From DATBDE01 sp036270095 (lineage in GTDB: Bacteria > Actinomycetota > Thermoleophilia > Solirubrobacterales > Solirubrobacteraceae): DNA of 28,133 nucleotides. Each line of letters begins with the position of its first letter. The first letter of the stretch is position 1. Shown here one piece after another: positions 1 to 8,180 of this stretch. The stretch covers positions 1 through 28,133 of the forward strand of contig DATBDE010000156.1 in assembly GCA_036270095.1 (NCBI GenBank). Direction: 5' to 3'. A program made the position numbers and the translations under genes. Under the pieces are notes generated by a model. That model saw nothing but the letters and a program-made list of their open reading frames with translations. It was not told the origin of the DNA and made no database searches.

Positions 1-447
1 GAGATCGCTGTGCGCGGGCCCAACCTCTTCCTCGAGTACCTGAACCGCCCGGACGCGACCGCCGAGACGGTCCGCGACGGCTGGTTCCACACCGGCGACC
101 TCGCCACCCGGGCGCCCGACGGGTACGTGCGCATCGTCGGCCGGCGAGCCACCGATCTGATCAAGAGCGGCGGCTTCAAGATCGGCGCGGGCGAGATCGA
201 GGGCGCGCTGCTCGAGCACGAGGCCGTCGCCGAGGTCGCGGTGACCGGCGCGCCCGACCCCGACCTCGGCGAGTGCATCGTGGCCTGGGTCGTCCCCGCC
301 GAGGGCGCCTCGCCCGATCCCGACGAGCTCATCGACCACGTCGCCCGCCTGCTCACGCCGCACAAGCGCCCGCGCGAGATCCGCTTCGTGGACGCGCTGC
401 CGCGCAACGCGATGGGCAAGGTGATGAAGGCGCGGCTGGCGGACTGA
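1..447 (+). CDS. Acyl-CoA synthetase, AMP-binding family (C-terminal part, cut by window start)
   Basis: This is the last 148 codons of an adenylate-forming acyl-CoA ligase, open from the first base. The sequence shows the end of the large domain (ending in WFHTGDLA, whose Asp binds the AMP ribose in this superfamily), the hinge, and the mobile C-terminal domain. That domain has the KSGGFKIGAGEIE loop and ends with NAMGKVMK, whose first Lys is the usual catalytic lysine of the adenylation step. The KSGGFKIG wording resembles malonyl-CoA synthetase (MatB) and related short or medium acyl-CoA ligases more than long-chain FadD, but the substrate-binding part lies outside the window, so the substrate is unknown. 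The next gene follows on the same strand after about 40 bases and may be cotranscribed. Confidence 0.9.
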   Translation, partial: EIAVRGPNLFLEYLNRPDATAETVRDGWFHTGDLATRAPDGYVRIVGRRATDLIKSGGFKIGAGEIEGALLEHEAVAEVAVTGAPDPDLGECIVAWVVPAEGASPDPDELIDHVARLLTPHKRPREIRFVDALPRNAMGKVMKARLAD

Positions 448-487
448 GCCTCGTCGGCGCTTGGACGTCTGGCACGATGGCGAGTGC

Positions 488-1414
488 GTGGACGCGCCGC
501 GGATCTTTGTCGGCTTGCCGCAGCTCCTCGATCAGGAGGCGCCCGACGTCGTGGCGCGCTACGCCGTCCGGGCAGAGGCGATCGGCTTCGCGGGGCTGTG
601 GACGCTTGACAGCGTGCCCGGGAGCGCCACGTCGCGGGTTCCGCTGCTCGAGGGCCTGCACGTGGTGACGACCGCCGCAGCGGTGACGGACACGATCGGC
701 CTCGGGATCGCGGTGATCGTCCTGCCGGCCCGCAACGCACCGGTGCTCGCGCGCGAGCTCGCGACCGTCGATCGACTGGGCGGCGGCCGGCTCACCGTCG
801 GCGTTGGCGTCGGGCGCAAGCAGCCGACGGGGCTCGGATTGCCGACGGGGCACCGCGCTCGGCGCCTGGAGGAGGGCGTCGCGGTCCTTCGCGCCCTCTG
901 GGCGGAGGGCCAAGCGGCCTACGACGGCGAGTACTACCGCTTCGAGGGCATGAGCCTCGAGCCCAAGCCGCTGCAGCGCCCGGGACCGCCGGTGTGGTTC
1001 GGCGCGGGCAGCCCGCCGGCGCTGCGCCGGGCCGCACGGCTCGGGGACGGCTGGCTCGGCGCGGGCTCCTCGCCGGCGGCGGCCTTTCCCGACCAGAGGG
1101 GCATCCTCGTGGAGGCACTGCGCGAGGGGGGAAGAGATCCCGACGCATTCCCCATCGGCAAGCGCGTGTACATCGCGGTCGAGGACACCGAGCAGCGGGG
1201 GCGCGACCGCCTGACCCCGATCCTCGACGGCATGTACGACGTCCCCGGGCTGACCGAGCGCGTCGCCGTCTGCGGGCCGGCGGAGGCGTGCGCCGAGCAA
1301 CTGCGCGGCCTCGTCGCCGCCGGAGCCGGAGTGCTCCTCCTCAATCCGATGTACGACTACCTCGACCAGCTCGAGGCGCTCGCCACGGTCGCCGCGCTCG
1401 TCCGCGACGACTGA
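488..1414 (+). CDS. LLM-class (luciferase-like) flavin/F420-dependent oxidoreductase
   Basis: The 308-residue product has the bacterial luciferase-like TIM-barrel pattern: an opening strand IFVGLPQLL, then AEAIGFAGLWTLDSV, then the region GIAVIVLPARNAPVLARELATVDRLGGGRLTVGVGVG that lines the FMN/F420 site, and later EPKPLQRPGPPVWFGAGSPPA, which is typical of actinobacterial F420-dependent members. Members oxidise or reduce diverse small molecules using F420 or FMN; the substrate here cannot be read from sequence. I prefer the GTG at 488 because the family usually begins a few residues before the first strand. A TTG at 461 would add nine residues (317 in all). Neither has a convincing ribosome binding site. 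The gene ends four bases before the convergent lipocalin-like gene, so there is no room for a terminator between them. Confidence 0.85.
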   Translation: MDAPRIFVGLPQLLDQEAPDVVARYAVRAEAIGFAGLWTLDSVPGSATSRVPLLEGLHVVTTAAAVTDTIGLGIAVIVLPARNAPVLARELATVDRLGGGRLTVGVGVGRKQPTGLGLPTGHRARRLEEGVAVLRALWAEGQAAYDGEYYRFEGMSLEPKPLQRPGPPVWFGAGSPPALRRAARLGDGWLGAGSSPAAAFPDQRGILVEALREGGRDPDAFPIGKRVYIAVEDTEQRGRDRLTPILDGMYDVPGLTERVAVCGPAEACAEQLRGLVAAGAGVLLLNPMYDYLDQLEALATVAALVRDD

Positions 1415-1418
1415 CCCC

Positions 1419-1859
1419 TCAGTCGCGCCCGACGCGCTGCCACACGAGGTGCGCCGAGCGCTCGACCCCCTGGAACGTCATCGGCTTGGTGCTGAGCGTG
1501 AGCAGGTCCCCGTCGAGGTTCGCGAAGCGCACCTGAGCGTTGCCGATCCAGTTCGGAAAGGAGCAGATCTGGATGTGGTGGATGACCGTGTCCTGGTCGG
1601 CCAGCACCTCGAAGGGACCCGAGTAGGAGAGGTAGGTGCTGATGGCCTCGGACCGCTCCGCGGGGGTGCCGCCGAAGGCGTCGGCGTCGTGGTAGGGCGC
1701 GCGATGGGCGGCCATGATCTCGACCGACATGTAGCCGTCGTGGTTGTAGAAGATGAAGCCGACCGGCGCCTCGCCGAGCGGATCGACGGAGGAGCCGTCG
1801 CTGCCGGTGTTCTTCCACGTCTTCAGGCGCCAGGTCCCGATCAGATCCTCGGCGTGCAC
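1419..1859 (-). CDS. Lipocalin-like domain protein
   Basis: This encodes a 146-residue cytoplasmic protein beginning MHAEDLIGTWRLKTW. The GTWRL motif near the N-terminus, the block GFIFYNHDGYMSVEIMA and the closing repeats of short beta strands match the lipocalin-like family (Pfam lipocalin_5 type), small beta-barrel proteins of mostly unknown ligand. The open frame continues upstream to 2105, but the GTG at 1859 is preceded by a perfect AAGGAGG six bases away, which settles the start. No signal peptide is visible. It is divergent from the ABC transporter operon, with only 55 bases between the two starts, so the two units probably share control. Its job is not known. A stress-related or ligand-binding role is only a guess. 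Confidence 0.8.
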   Translation of the reverse strand: MHAEDLIGTWRLKTWKNTGSDGSSVDPLGEAPVGFIFYNHDGYMSVEIMAAHRAPYHDADAFGGTPAERSEAISTYLSYSGPFEVLADQDTVIHHIQICSFPNWIGNAQVRFANLDGDLLTLSTKPMTFQGVERSAHLVWQRVGRD

Positions 1860-1864
1860 CGCGT

Positions 1865-1871
1865 CCTCCTT
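1865..1871 (-). promoter_or_regulatory. Ribosome binding site of the lipocalin-like gene
   Basis: Read on the minus strand this is AAGGAGG, fully complementary to the 16S rRNA tail, with five bases (1860-1864) before the GTG at 1859. It fixes the start of a frame that would otherwise extend about 80 codons further upstream into the transporter gene. Confidence 0.8.
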
Positions 1872-1890
1872 CCGTGATCGTCCGGGCAAC

Positions 1891-1905
1891 ATATCCGGCC
1901 GATAT
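1891..1905. promoter_or_regulatory. Inverted repeat between divergent genes, candidate operator/promoter
   Basis: ATATC-CGGCC-GATAT is an inverted repeat with 5-base arms in the 55-base gap between the lipocalin-like gene and the solute-binding protein gene. Its A+T-rich arms stand out strongly from the surrounding GC-rich DNA. TATACA (1903-1908, plus strand) lies just before the GTG at 1915 and would make a nearly leaderless transcript. On the minus strand, TATGTT (1893-1888) could be the -10 of the lipocalin-like gene. I infer overlapping divergent promoters with an operator between them; the binding protein is unknown. Confidence 0.4.
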
Positions 1906-1914
1906 ACATCTCGC

Positions 1915-3657
1915 GTGCTGTGGCTGCGACGGAACGCGGTCTTGCTCGCCGCTGTTGCGGGCACCGCTGCGCTCATAACGCTGGCCGTGCTCGCGATGAC
2001 GGGCTCGGTCCTCTCGCGGGTGCACGAGATCGAGGGCGAGCGAGGCGGGACGCTGACCGTCGTCTCGCTCGAGGGCTCGCCCGACCTCGATCCCGCCCGC
2101 ATCAACGACGTCTACGGGACGATGATCGCGCGGGCCGTGAACCGCACCCCCTACACGTTTCGGCCCGACCGGAACGGGGACATCGAGCCCGACCTCGCGG
2201 AGGGCACGCCCGAGATCTCGGACGACAGCAAGCAGGTGACGATCACCATCCGCTCCGGCGTCCGGTTCTCGCCGCCCGTGAACCGCGAGGTGACCGCCCG
2301 CGACGTGGCCTACGGCATCGCTCGCGGCTTCCTTCCGGGCGTCGACTCGCCAACTGCCCGCCTGTACTTCGGCGACGTGCAGGGCGTGGCCGACGTGGCG
2401 GCGGGCCGGACCACGCTTCCGTCCGGGCTGCGGGCCCCCGACGACAACACGCTGCAGATCCACCTGAGCGCGCCCACCGGCCGGCTGGCGGCCGAGGCCC
2501 TGACCCTCCCCTTGGCGGCGCCGGTCCCGGCCGAGTACGCCCGCCGCTTCGACCGCCTCCCGCGCTCGACCTACGGGCGCCATCAGGTGTTCACGGGCCC
2601 GTACCGGATCGCCGCCGGCCCCGGCGGCGCGCTCCCGCCGGCCGTCGCCCACCAGCTCACCTTGGAGCGCAACCCGAGCTGGGACGCCGACGAGGACTTC
2701 CGTCCCGCGTTCGTCGACCGGATCGTGCTCGACCAGCGCTCGCCGGGGCCGGCGGCGCTCGCAGGGCGCGTGCTCGGCGGCCGCGCGGCGGTGAGCAGCA
2801 GCCAACCGGCGAGGACGAGCCTGGATCGGGCGCTCAGCGAGCGCCGCGCCCAGGTGGCGCTGCCGCTGGCCGGCGAGATCACGTTCATCGCGCTCAACAC
2901 GCGTGTGGCCCCGTTCGACGACGCCGACGTGCGGCGTGCGGTGTCGGCAGCGCTCGACCAGGACGCCGTGCGCGCCGCGCTCGGGGGCGCGGCGGTGGGC
3001 GCCGTTCCCACGCACTGGATCCCGCCGGGAGTTCCGGGCTTCGAAGGGGCGGGCGGCCGGGCCGGGCCCGGCGTCGACTTCCTCGCCTCGCGCGGCGGAA
3101 ACCTCGCGCTCGCGCGCCGCTACCTGCGCCGAGCCGGCTACGCCAGCGGGCGGATCACCGGTGCCCCCGTGCTCGAGCTCGTCGCCCGCCGCGACGCCTC
3201 CGGGACGGCGTTCGCGGCGGCGACCCGAAGAGCGCTCGCGGCGCTCGGGCTGCGCAGCCGCGTTCGCTTCCTCGCCTTCGCTCCGTTCGTCGCGGCCTGC
3301 TCCCGCGCGCCGCGCGTGGCTGCCTGCCTGGGCTACCGCTGGCAGCGGGACATCGACGATGCCGCCTCCGTGCTCCCGCCGCTGTTCGGCGCCCAGGGCC
3401 TGCGGGCGGGGACCAACGTGTCGCGCCTGTTCGACCCTGCGCTTGAGCGCCTGATGGCCAAAGCCGCGACGACGACCGGCGCCGCGGATCGAGCGCAGCG
3501 GTGGGCCGACGTCGACCGGCGCGTGACCGACCTGGCCCCCGGCGTCCCCATCGTCTGGAATCGCGACCCGAACCTGCGCTCCGCGGACGTCAAGGGCGTG
3601 CTGGATCCCGACCTCGCGGCCTGGAGCCTCGGCTTCACTTCGCTGCGGGCGCCATGA
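1915..3657 (+). CDS. Membrane-anchored family 5 solute-binding protein (peptide/nickel type)
   Basis: The 580-residue product resembles the periplasmic oligopeptide/dipeptide/nickel-binding family (SBP_bac_5). After an N-terminal hydrophobic segment at about residues 7-28 come family blocks: TLTVVSLEGSPDLDPARIND near residue 45, IEPDLAEGTPEISDDSKQVTITIRSGVRFSPP, the phrase TARDVAYGI, the FTGPYRI block, and the hinge region ITFIALNTRVAPFDDADVRRAVSAALDQDAV near residue 330. There is no lipobox cysteine after the hydrophobic segment, so it is probably held by an uncleaved transmembrane anchor or secreted, not lipidated. Family members deliver peptides, metals or sugars to ABC importers. The stop overlaps the start of the next ABC gene (ATGA), which implies translational coupling. 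No classical importer permease follows; the partner genes are exporter-fold half-transporters, which is unusual. I chose the GTG at 1915 because translation from earlier starts would cross the divergent gene. Confidence 0.85.
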   Translation: MLWLRRNAVLLAAVAGTAALITLAVLAMTGSVLSRVHEIEGERGGTLTVVSLEGSPDLDPARINDVYGTMIARAVNRTPYTFRPDRNGDIEPDLAEGTPEISDDSKQVTITIRSGVRFSPPVNREVTARDVAYGIARGFLPGVDSPTARLYFGDVQGVADVAAGRTTLPSGLRAPDDNTLQIHLSAPTGRLAAEALTLPLAAPVPAEYARRFDRLPRSTYGRHQVFTGPYRIAAGPGGALPPAVAHQLTLERNPSWDADEDFRPAFVDRIVLDQRSPGPAALAGRVLGGRAAVSSSQPARTSLDRALSERRAQVALPLAGEITFIALNTRVAPFDDADVRRAVSAALDQDAVRAALGGAAVGAVPTHWIPPGVPGFEGAGGRAGPGVDFLASRGGNLALARRYLRRAGYASGRITGAPVLELVARRDASGTAFAAATRRALAALGLRSRVRFLAFAPFVAACSRAPRVAACLGYRWQRDIDDAASVLPPLFGAQGLRAGTNVSRLFDPALERLMAKAATTTGAADRAQRWADVDRRVTDLAPGVPIVWNRDPNLRSADVKGVLDPDLAAWSLGFTSLRAP

Positions 3658-5423
3658 GCGACGCGCCGCCGACCGGGAGCCCGCTGCGTTTCGTCGCCAC
3701 GCTGCTCGGCCGGCAGCGCGGGGCGGTGGCGCTGCTGGCGGTGTTGAACGTCGGGATCATCGCAATGACGCTGGTCACGCCGCTGCTGACCGGATGGGCG
3801 GTCGAGCGCATCGACGCCGGCGACCTGAGCGGAACGGACGGCGCGTTCACCGCTGCGCTCGCGATCGCCCTGGCGGGCTTGCTCGCGGCGGCCTTCGCCG
3901 CGGCCGCCGGCGTGGTCAACAGCCGGATCTCGGCGGTGATCGAGACCGAGCTGCGCTCCCGGCTCTACCGCCACTTCCAGGTCGTCGACCCGCGGGTGCT
4001 GGACGCGCGCCCCACCGGCGATCTCGTCTCGCTCGCCAGCACCGACCTGATACCGATCGCGCAGTTCTTCGGGATCCGGCTTGCCCGCGGCCTCCAGGGC
4101 GTCGTCACGATGGTGCTCGCCGCCGCGATCATGGTCTGGCTCGAGCCGCTGCTCGCGCTCCTCGCGCTCGCGCCGCTGCCGGTCGGCGTCGTGATCCTGG
4201 CCATATACACGCACCGGGCCGGCCCGCGGCTGCTCGAGGCCCGCCGGGCGATGGGAGCGCTCACGACGTCGCTCCAGGAGACGATCGCCGGAGCGCCGAC
4301 CGTGCGCGCCTACGCGCGCGAGTCCGAGCAGCGTGAGCACTTCGCCCGCGCTGCCGAACGGGTCCTGGACGCGTCGCTGGCCGTCAACCGCATGGGCGCC
4401 CGCTCGCTGACCGCGGTCGACATGCTCCCGCTGGTCGGCTCGGCGATGGTCGTCATCGTCGGCGGGCGACTGGCGATCGCCGGGGACCTGTCGGTCGTCG
4501 CCTTCTCGGTCTTCTACACCTACGTGGTGATGCTCGTCCCGTCGGTGCAGGCGGTCGGGATGACACTCGGACAGGCCCAGCCCGCGTTCGCCAGCCTGCG
4601 ACGGGTAGTCGAGGCGCTGCGCCAACCGGTCCAGGGCTCTCCGCGCGAGCCGTCCCTGCCGGCTGCCCCGGCCGGGGTGCGGATGCGCGGCGTCCGGGCC
4701 GACACGCCGGGCGGCGATCCGATTCTCGACGGCGTCGACCTCGACGTCCCCGCCGGCGCGACGGTCGCGGTGCTGGGGACGACCGGGTCCGGCAAGTCCA
4801 CCCTGCTTGCCCTCGTCGACCGCCTGCGCGACGCCGGCGGCGGGAGTGTCGAGGTCGCCGGGGTCCCGGTGGGCGAGGTGGAGATCGGCTCGTTGCGGCA
4901 CGCCGTCGGGACCGCGACCGACGACAACTTCCTGTTCTCGGGCACGGTGCGGGAGAACATCACCTTCGCGCGACCGGACGCCCCGCTCGAGGACGTGGAG
5001 GCAGCCGCGCGCGCGGCTCAGGCCCACGACTTCATCGCCGCCCTGCCGGACGGCTACGACACGGTCCTCGGGGATCGCGGCGTCGGCCTGTCCGGCGGCC
5101 AGCGGCAACGCGTTGCGCTGGCGCGGGCGCTCCTGACCGCGCCGGCGGTCCTGCTGCTCGACAACGCGACCGGCAATCTCGACGCGCTGACCGAGGCCGC
5201 CGTGCTCGACGGGCTGGACACGATGCGCACCGCGGCGCCGCCCACGCGGATCGTCGTCGGCTACCGGCCGGCGGTCCTGCGCCGTGCCGACGAGGTGCTG
5301 GTGCTCGACCAGGGCCGGATCGTCGAGCGCGGCACACACGACGCCCTCCTGCGTTCGAGCGCGCGCTATCGAGAGCTCGTCGGCGTCGACGCCGAGGGCG
5401 ATCCAGGAGCGAGCGCGCCGTGA
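3654..5423 (+). CDS. ABC transporter half (TMD-NBD fusion), degenerate ATPase subunit
   Basis: A 589-residue exporter-fold ABC protein. The N-terminal half (about residues 15-310) has six hydrophobic segments and the coupling stretch TGDLVSLASTDL; the C-terminal half is an ATPase. Walker A GTTGSGKST (375-383) and signature LSGGQ (479-483) are intact. Several catalytic positions are not: the Walker B glutamate is Asn504 (LLLDNATGNLD), the H-loop histidine is Tyr537 (VVGYRP), the Q-loop glutamine aligns with Asp423 (ATDDNFLF), and the A-loop aromatic aligns with Thr351. Known heterodimeric exporters such as TM287/288 and BmrCD carry one degenerate site, and this subunit would supply it. It is coupled on both sides by 4-base overlaps (ATGA with the binding protein, GTGA with the next half). 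The substrate and direction of transport are unknown. Confidence 0.92.
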   Translation: MSDAPPTGSPLRFVATLLGRQRGAVALLAVLNVGIIAMTLVTPLLTGWAVERIDAGDLSGTDGAFTAALAIALAGLLAAAFAAAAGVVNSRISAVIETELRSRLYRHFQVVDPRVLDARPTGDLVSLASTDLIPIAQFFGIRLARGLQGVVTMVLAAAIMVWLEPLLALLALAPLPVGVVILAIYTHRAGPRLLEARRAMGALTTSLQETIAGAPTVRAYARESEQREHFARAAERVLDASLAVNRMGARSLTAVDMLPLVGSAMVVIVGGRLAIAGDLSVVAFSVFYTYVVMLVPSVQAVGMTLGQAQPAFASLRRVVEALRQPVQGSPREPSLPAAPAGVRMRGVRADTPGGDPILDGVDLDVPAGATVAVLGTTGSGKSTLLALVDRLRDAGGGSVEVAGVPVGEVEIGSLRHAVGTATDDNFLFSGTVRENITFARPDAPLEDVEAAARAAQAHDFIAALPDGYDTVLGDRGVGLSGGQRQRVALARALLTAPAVLLLDNATGNLDALTEAAVLDGLDTMRTAAPPTRIVVGYRPAVLRRADEVLVLDQGRIVERGTHDALLRSSARYRELVGVDAEGDPGASAP

Positions 5424-7174
5424 GCGCCGCTCCCGAGGTCGCCGCTGGTCAGGGCCGGGCGGCGCTGCTGCGCACGCTGCTGGCTCCGTACCGGCCGCGG
5501 GTCATCGCGGCCGTAGTGGCGACGGTGTTCTCGACCGCCGCCAAGCTGGCGCCGCCGTACCTCGCCGGCCTCGTCGTCGACGACGTCGTGAGCACCGGGT
5601 CCACGCGGAAGCTCGTGCTGATCGCCATCGCGCTCGTCGTCTCGCTCACCGTTGCCTGGGTTGCCCAGATGGCGGAGACGTGGCTCGTGGGCGACGTCGG
5701 TCAGAAGGCCCTCATGGACCTGCGCTTCCGGCTGGTCGAGCATCTCCAGACGCTGCCCATGAGCTACTACGACCGGGCCAGCGCAGGACGCGTGATGTCG
5801 CGGGTCACCAACGACGTCGAGGCGCTCAACACCGTCGTGACCGGAGGGGTGAACCAGCTCGTCTCGGACGCGCTGCTGGTCGTCGGCACGGTGGTCGTCC
5901 TGCTCCTGCTCGACTGGCGGATGGCTTTGGTCGCGGCGTTCGTGTTCCCGCTCGTCCTCATCGTGGCGGCCGCGTTCCAGCGCGTCGCGGGTCCGGCGTG
6001 GCGGAAGGCCAGCGACGCGCTCGCGCAGGTGACGACGTACATGGCGGAGGGGCTCTCGGGGCGGGCGGTCGTGCGCGCCTTCGGGCAGGAGGAGCGCCAC
6101 TTGGCCGGCTTCGAGCGCCACAACGCGGAGACGCAGGCACAGGTGATGCGGTCGAACTCGCTCTGGCGCACGATCCTCCCGGTCGTCGAGCTCCTGATCG
6201 CCGTGACCATCGCTGCGGTCCTCGTCTATGGCGCGCGCGAGGCCGTGGGCGGTGGCATCGAGGTGGGGCTGATCGTCTCCTTCACCGCGTACCTGCGCCA
6301 GGCGCTGGCCCCGCTCCCGCACCTGACGGCGCTGGTCGGCAGCTTCCAGCAGGCGGCGACCGCGCTCGAGAAGCTCGATGAGATCCTCGCCGTGCCGCCC
6401 GACCCGGGACAGCTCCCGGGCCGTCGCACGGCGCCCGCGCTGCGCGGGGAGCTGGCCTTCGAGGACGTCCAGTTCGCCTACGCGGGCGACCGCTGGATCA
6501 TCGACGACGTCAACGTCGACATCGCGGCCGGTCAGACGGTGGCCTTCATCGGTCAGTCCGGCTCGGGCAAGAGCACGCTGATAAAGCTCGCGGTCGGGTT
6601 CTACGGTCCCCAGCACGGCTGCGTGCGCTACGACGGCGTCGACCTGGCCGAGCTCGACCTCGCGAGCGTGCGGCGCCAGGTCGCGCTGGTCACCCAGGAG
6701 CCGTTCCTGTTCGCCGGCAGCGTCGCGCACAACATCGCCTGGGCCCGGCCCGGCGCGAGCGACGAGGCCGTCCGTGTGGCTGCCGAGGCGGTCGACGCCC
6801 TCGAGGTGTTCGAGCGCCTGCCCCACGGTCTGGACACGGAGGTCGGCGAGCGCGGCGAGCGCTTGTCCGGGGGGCAGCGCCAGCTCGTGGCGCTGGCGCG
6901 GGCGATCATCGTCGACCCCCGGATCCTCGTGCTCGACGAGGCCACGTCGAGCATCGACGTCGCCACCGAGGCGCGCGTCCAGCACGGCCTCGCGCGGCTC
7001 CTGGCCGGGCGCACCTCGCTTGTCATCGCCCACCGGCTCAGCACCATCCAAGGCGCCGACCACGTCGTGGTGCTGGAGGCCGGGCGCGTCGTCGAACAGG
7101 GCTCACCCGCGGAGCTGCGCGCAGCCGGCGGCCACTACGCGAGGCTGGAGGCCGAGTCCGAGCGCTCGGCCTGA
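5420..7174 (+). CDS. ABC transporter half (TMD-NBD fusion), catalytically canonical subunit
   Basis: A 584-residue exporter-fold ABC protein that is the likely heterodimer partner of the preceding gene. The membrane domain covers roughly residues 20-320 and includes MSYYDRASAGRVMSRVTNDVE, the typical first intracellular loop. The ATPase is canonical: A-loop Tyr (VQFAYAG), Walker A GQSGSGKST (378-386), Q-loop VTQEPFLF, signature LSGGQ (482-486), Walker B with catalytic Glu507 (ILVLDEATSSID) and H-loop His538 (VIAHRLST). The GTG start overlaps the upstream TGA, so translation is probably coupled and gives equal amounts of both halves. Multidrug or lipid export is the default guess for the fold. 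The binding-protein gene in the same operon raises the possibility of import, as in mycobacterial IrtAB, an exporter-fold importer. Confidence 0.92.
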   Translation: MSAAPEVAAGQGRAALLRTLLAPYRPRVIAAVVATVFSTAAKLAPPYLAGLVVDDVVSTGSTRKLVLIAIALVVSLTVAWVAQMAETWLVGDVGQKALMDLRFRLVEHLQTLPMSYYDRASAGRVMSRVTNDVEALNTVVTGGVNQLVSDALLVVGTVVVLLLLDWRMALVAAFVFPLVLIVAAAFQRVAGPAWRKASDALAQVTTYMAEGLSGRAVVRAFGQEERHLAGFERHNAETQAQVMRSNSLWRTILPVVELLIAVTIAAVLVYGAREAVGGGIEVGLIVSFTAYLRQALAPLPHLTALVGSFQQAATALEKLDEILAVPPDPGQLPGRRTAPALRGELAFEDVQFAYAGDRWIIDDVNVDIAAGQTVAFIGQSGSGKSTLIKLAVGFYGPQHGCVRYDGVDLAELDLASVRRQVALVTQEPFLFAGSVAHNIAWARPGASDEAVRVAAEAVDALEVFERLPHGLDTEVGERGERLSGGQRQLVALARAIIVDPRILVLDEATSSIDVATEARVQHGLARLLAGRTSLVIAHRLSTIQGADHVVVLEAGRVVEQGSPAELRAAGGHYARLEAESERSA

Positions 7175-7287
7175 CCCGGGAGGGCGGGCGTGAGCAGCGT
7201 CACTCAACGTGGTCGTGGGAGGGGGCGTATCCGTCCACCGTGCTCCCCGCTCTCAGCTGTGTCAATCGACCGGAGGTGGCCACCCCG

Positions 7288-8180
7288 ATGTTCTCGCTCT
7301 CGCGTGCGCTCCGCCGTACGGCAGGCCTCGTCGCGCTTGTGTCGCTCTGCTCGACGGCGTCAGCCTCGGCGACCACCCTGCGCGCAGGCCCCCACACGGA
7401 GTTCGGCTACGCGGTGGCCAGCGACGGCGCGCCGGCCATGACGCCGGTCGCGGCGCCGTCGAGCTCTTCGACCCCACTGGCCAGACCGCTGAGCTGGGCG
7501 CCGACGGCGGCGCGCCAGGCGATCACGCCGGCGCAGCGGTGGCGATCGGCGGCGACACCGTGGTCGCCGGTGCGCCGGGGGCTGACGTCGTGTACACGTT
7601 CGCGCGCATCGGGCCAGCGACCCGGACCCAAACCGCGTCGCTGACCACTTCCGCCGGGCGACGCAGCGACCGCCTCGGCGCCGCCGTGGCGATCGACGGC
7701 GACACGATCGTGGCCGGCGCGCCCGGGACCGCAGTCGGTGCCGCCTCGGATCGCGGCGTGGCCTACACGTTCTCGAGCACCGGGCCGGCCGACCGCATGC
7801 AGACCGCCGAGCTCGTCGCCACCGACGGCCGCACGAACGATCTCCTCGGGACCTCGGTGGCGATCGCTGGAGGCGCGATCCTCGTCGGCGCGCCCCTGCA
7901 CCAGGCCGGCGCGCGGAGCGGAGGAGGCGCCGTGCTGGAGTTCGCGATCGACGGACAGCCGCTGCTGACGCAGACCGCCGAGCTCGCGGCGCCACGCGCC
8001 AGGCGCCAGAGCGACTATGGCTTCTCCGTCGCGCTCGCCGGGGACACGCTCGTGGCCGGCGCGCCCGGGGCAGGCCTGACCACCGTCGTTTCGCGTGCAG
8101 CGGCCGCTACGGTCCGGCGGAGGAAGCATGGACCGGCGCGCCGTGGTAGCGCGCGTCGCCGCACCAGCGCAGCCACCTAG
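7288..8180 (+). pseudogene. Secreted FG-GAP repeat protein, broken by a single-base frameshift
   Basis: The ATG at 7288 follows GGAGGT (7272-7277) and opens a clear signal peptide, MFSLSRALRRTAGLVALVSLCSTASA, then the start of a first repeat, FGYAVASDG. At about 7432-7437 the coding signal moves to another frame and continues as GAVELFDPTGQTAELG. It then gives repeats of the type LGAAVAIDGDTIVAGAPG (starts near 7540, 7675, 7845, 8020), the FG-GAP/integrin-alpha beta-propeller blade. Adding one G after 7434 would join both halves as DGAPGHDAGRG and give 297 residues. The last blade degrades into an Arg/Ala-rich tail, so the 3' end may also be altered. Such proteins are exported and bind calcium or carbohydrate ligands; this one has too few blades for a full seven-blade propeller. 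The stop overlaps that of the convergent regulator by four bases (8177-8180). Confidence 0.7.

Noticed and set aside
353..1300. Long minus-strand open frame opposite the acyl-CoA ligase end and the LLM oxidoreductase
   Set aside because: It is low-complexity Arg/Ala/Pro sequence with no family motif, antisense to two clear genes. Such frames are common shadows in GC-rich DNA.
1357..3015. Possible extension of the lipocalin-like gene upstream to 2105 or a long antisense frame over the binding protein
   Set aside because: The AAGGAGG site before the GTG at 1859 sets the start, and the upstream part overlaps the divergent promoter and the transporter gene.
3333..5339. Very long (668-codon) minus-strand frame opposite the binding protein and first ABC half
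   Set aside because: Its composition (Arg, Asp, Gln, His rich, no hydrophobic core) is that of an antisense shadow, and the plus strand has unambiguous ABC transporter motifs.
7709..8069. Direct repeat of 19 bases (7709-7727 and 8051-8069) as a possible recombination or mobile-element repeat
   Set aside because: Both copies encode the same VAGAPG segment of FG-GAP blades, so the similarity is explained by protein repeats.
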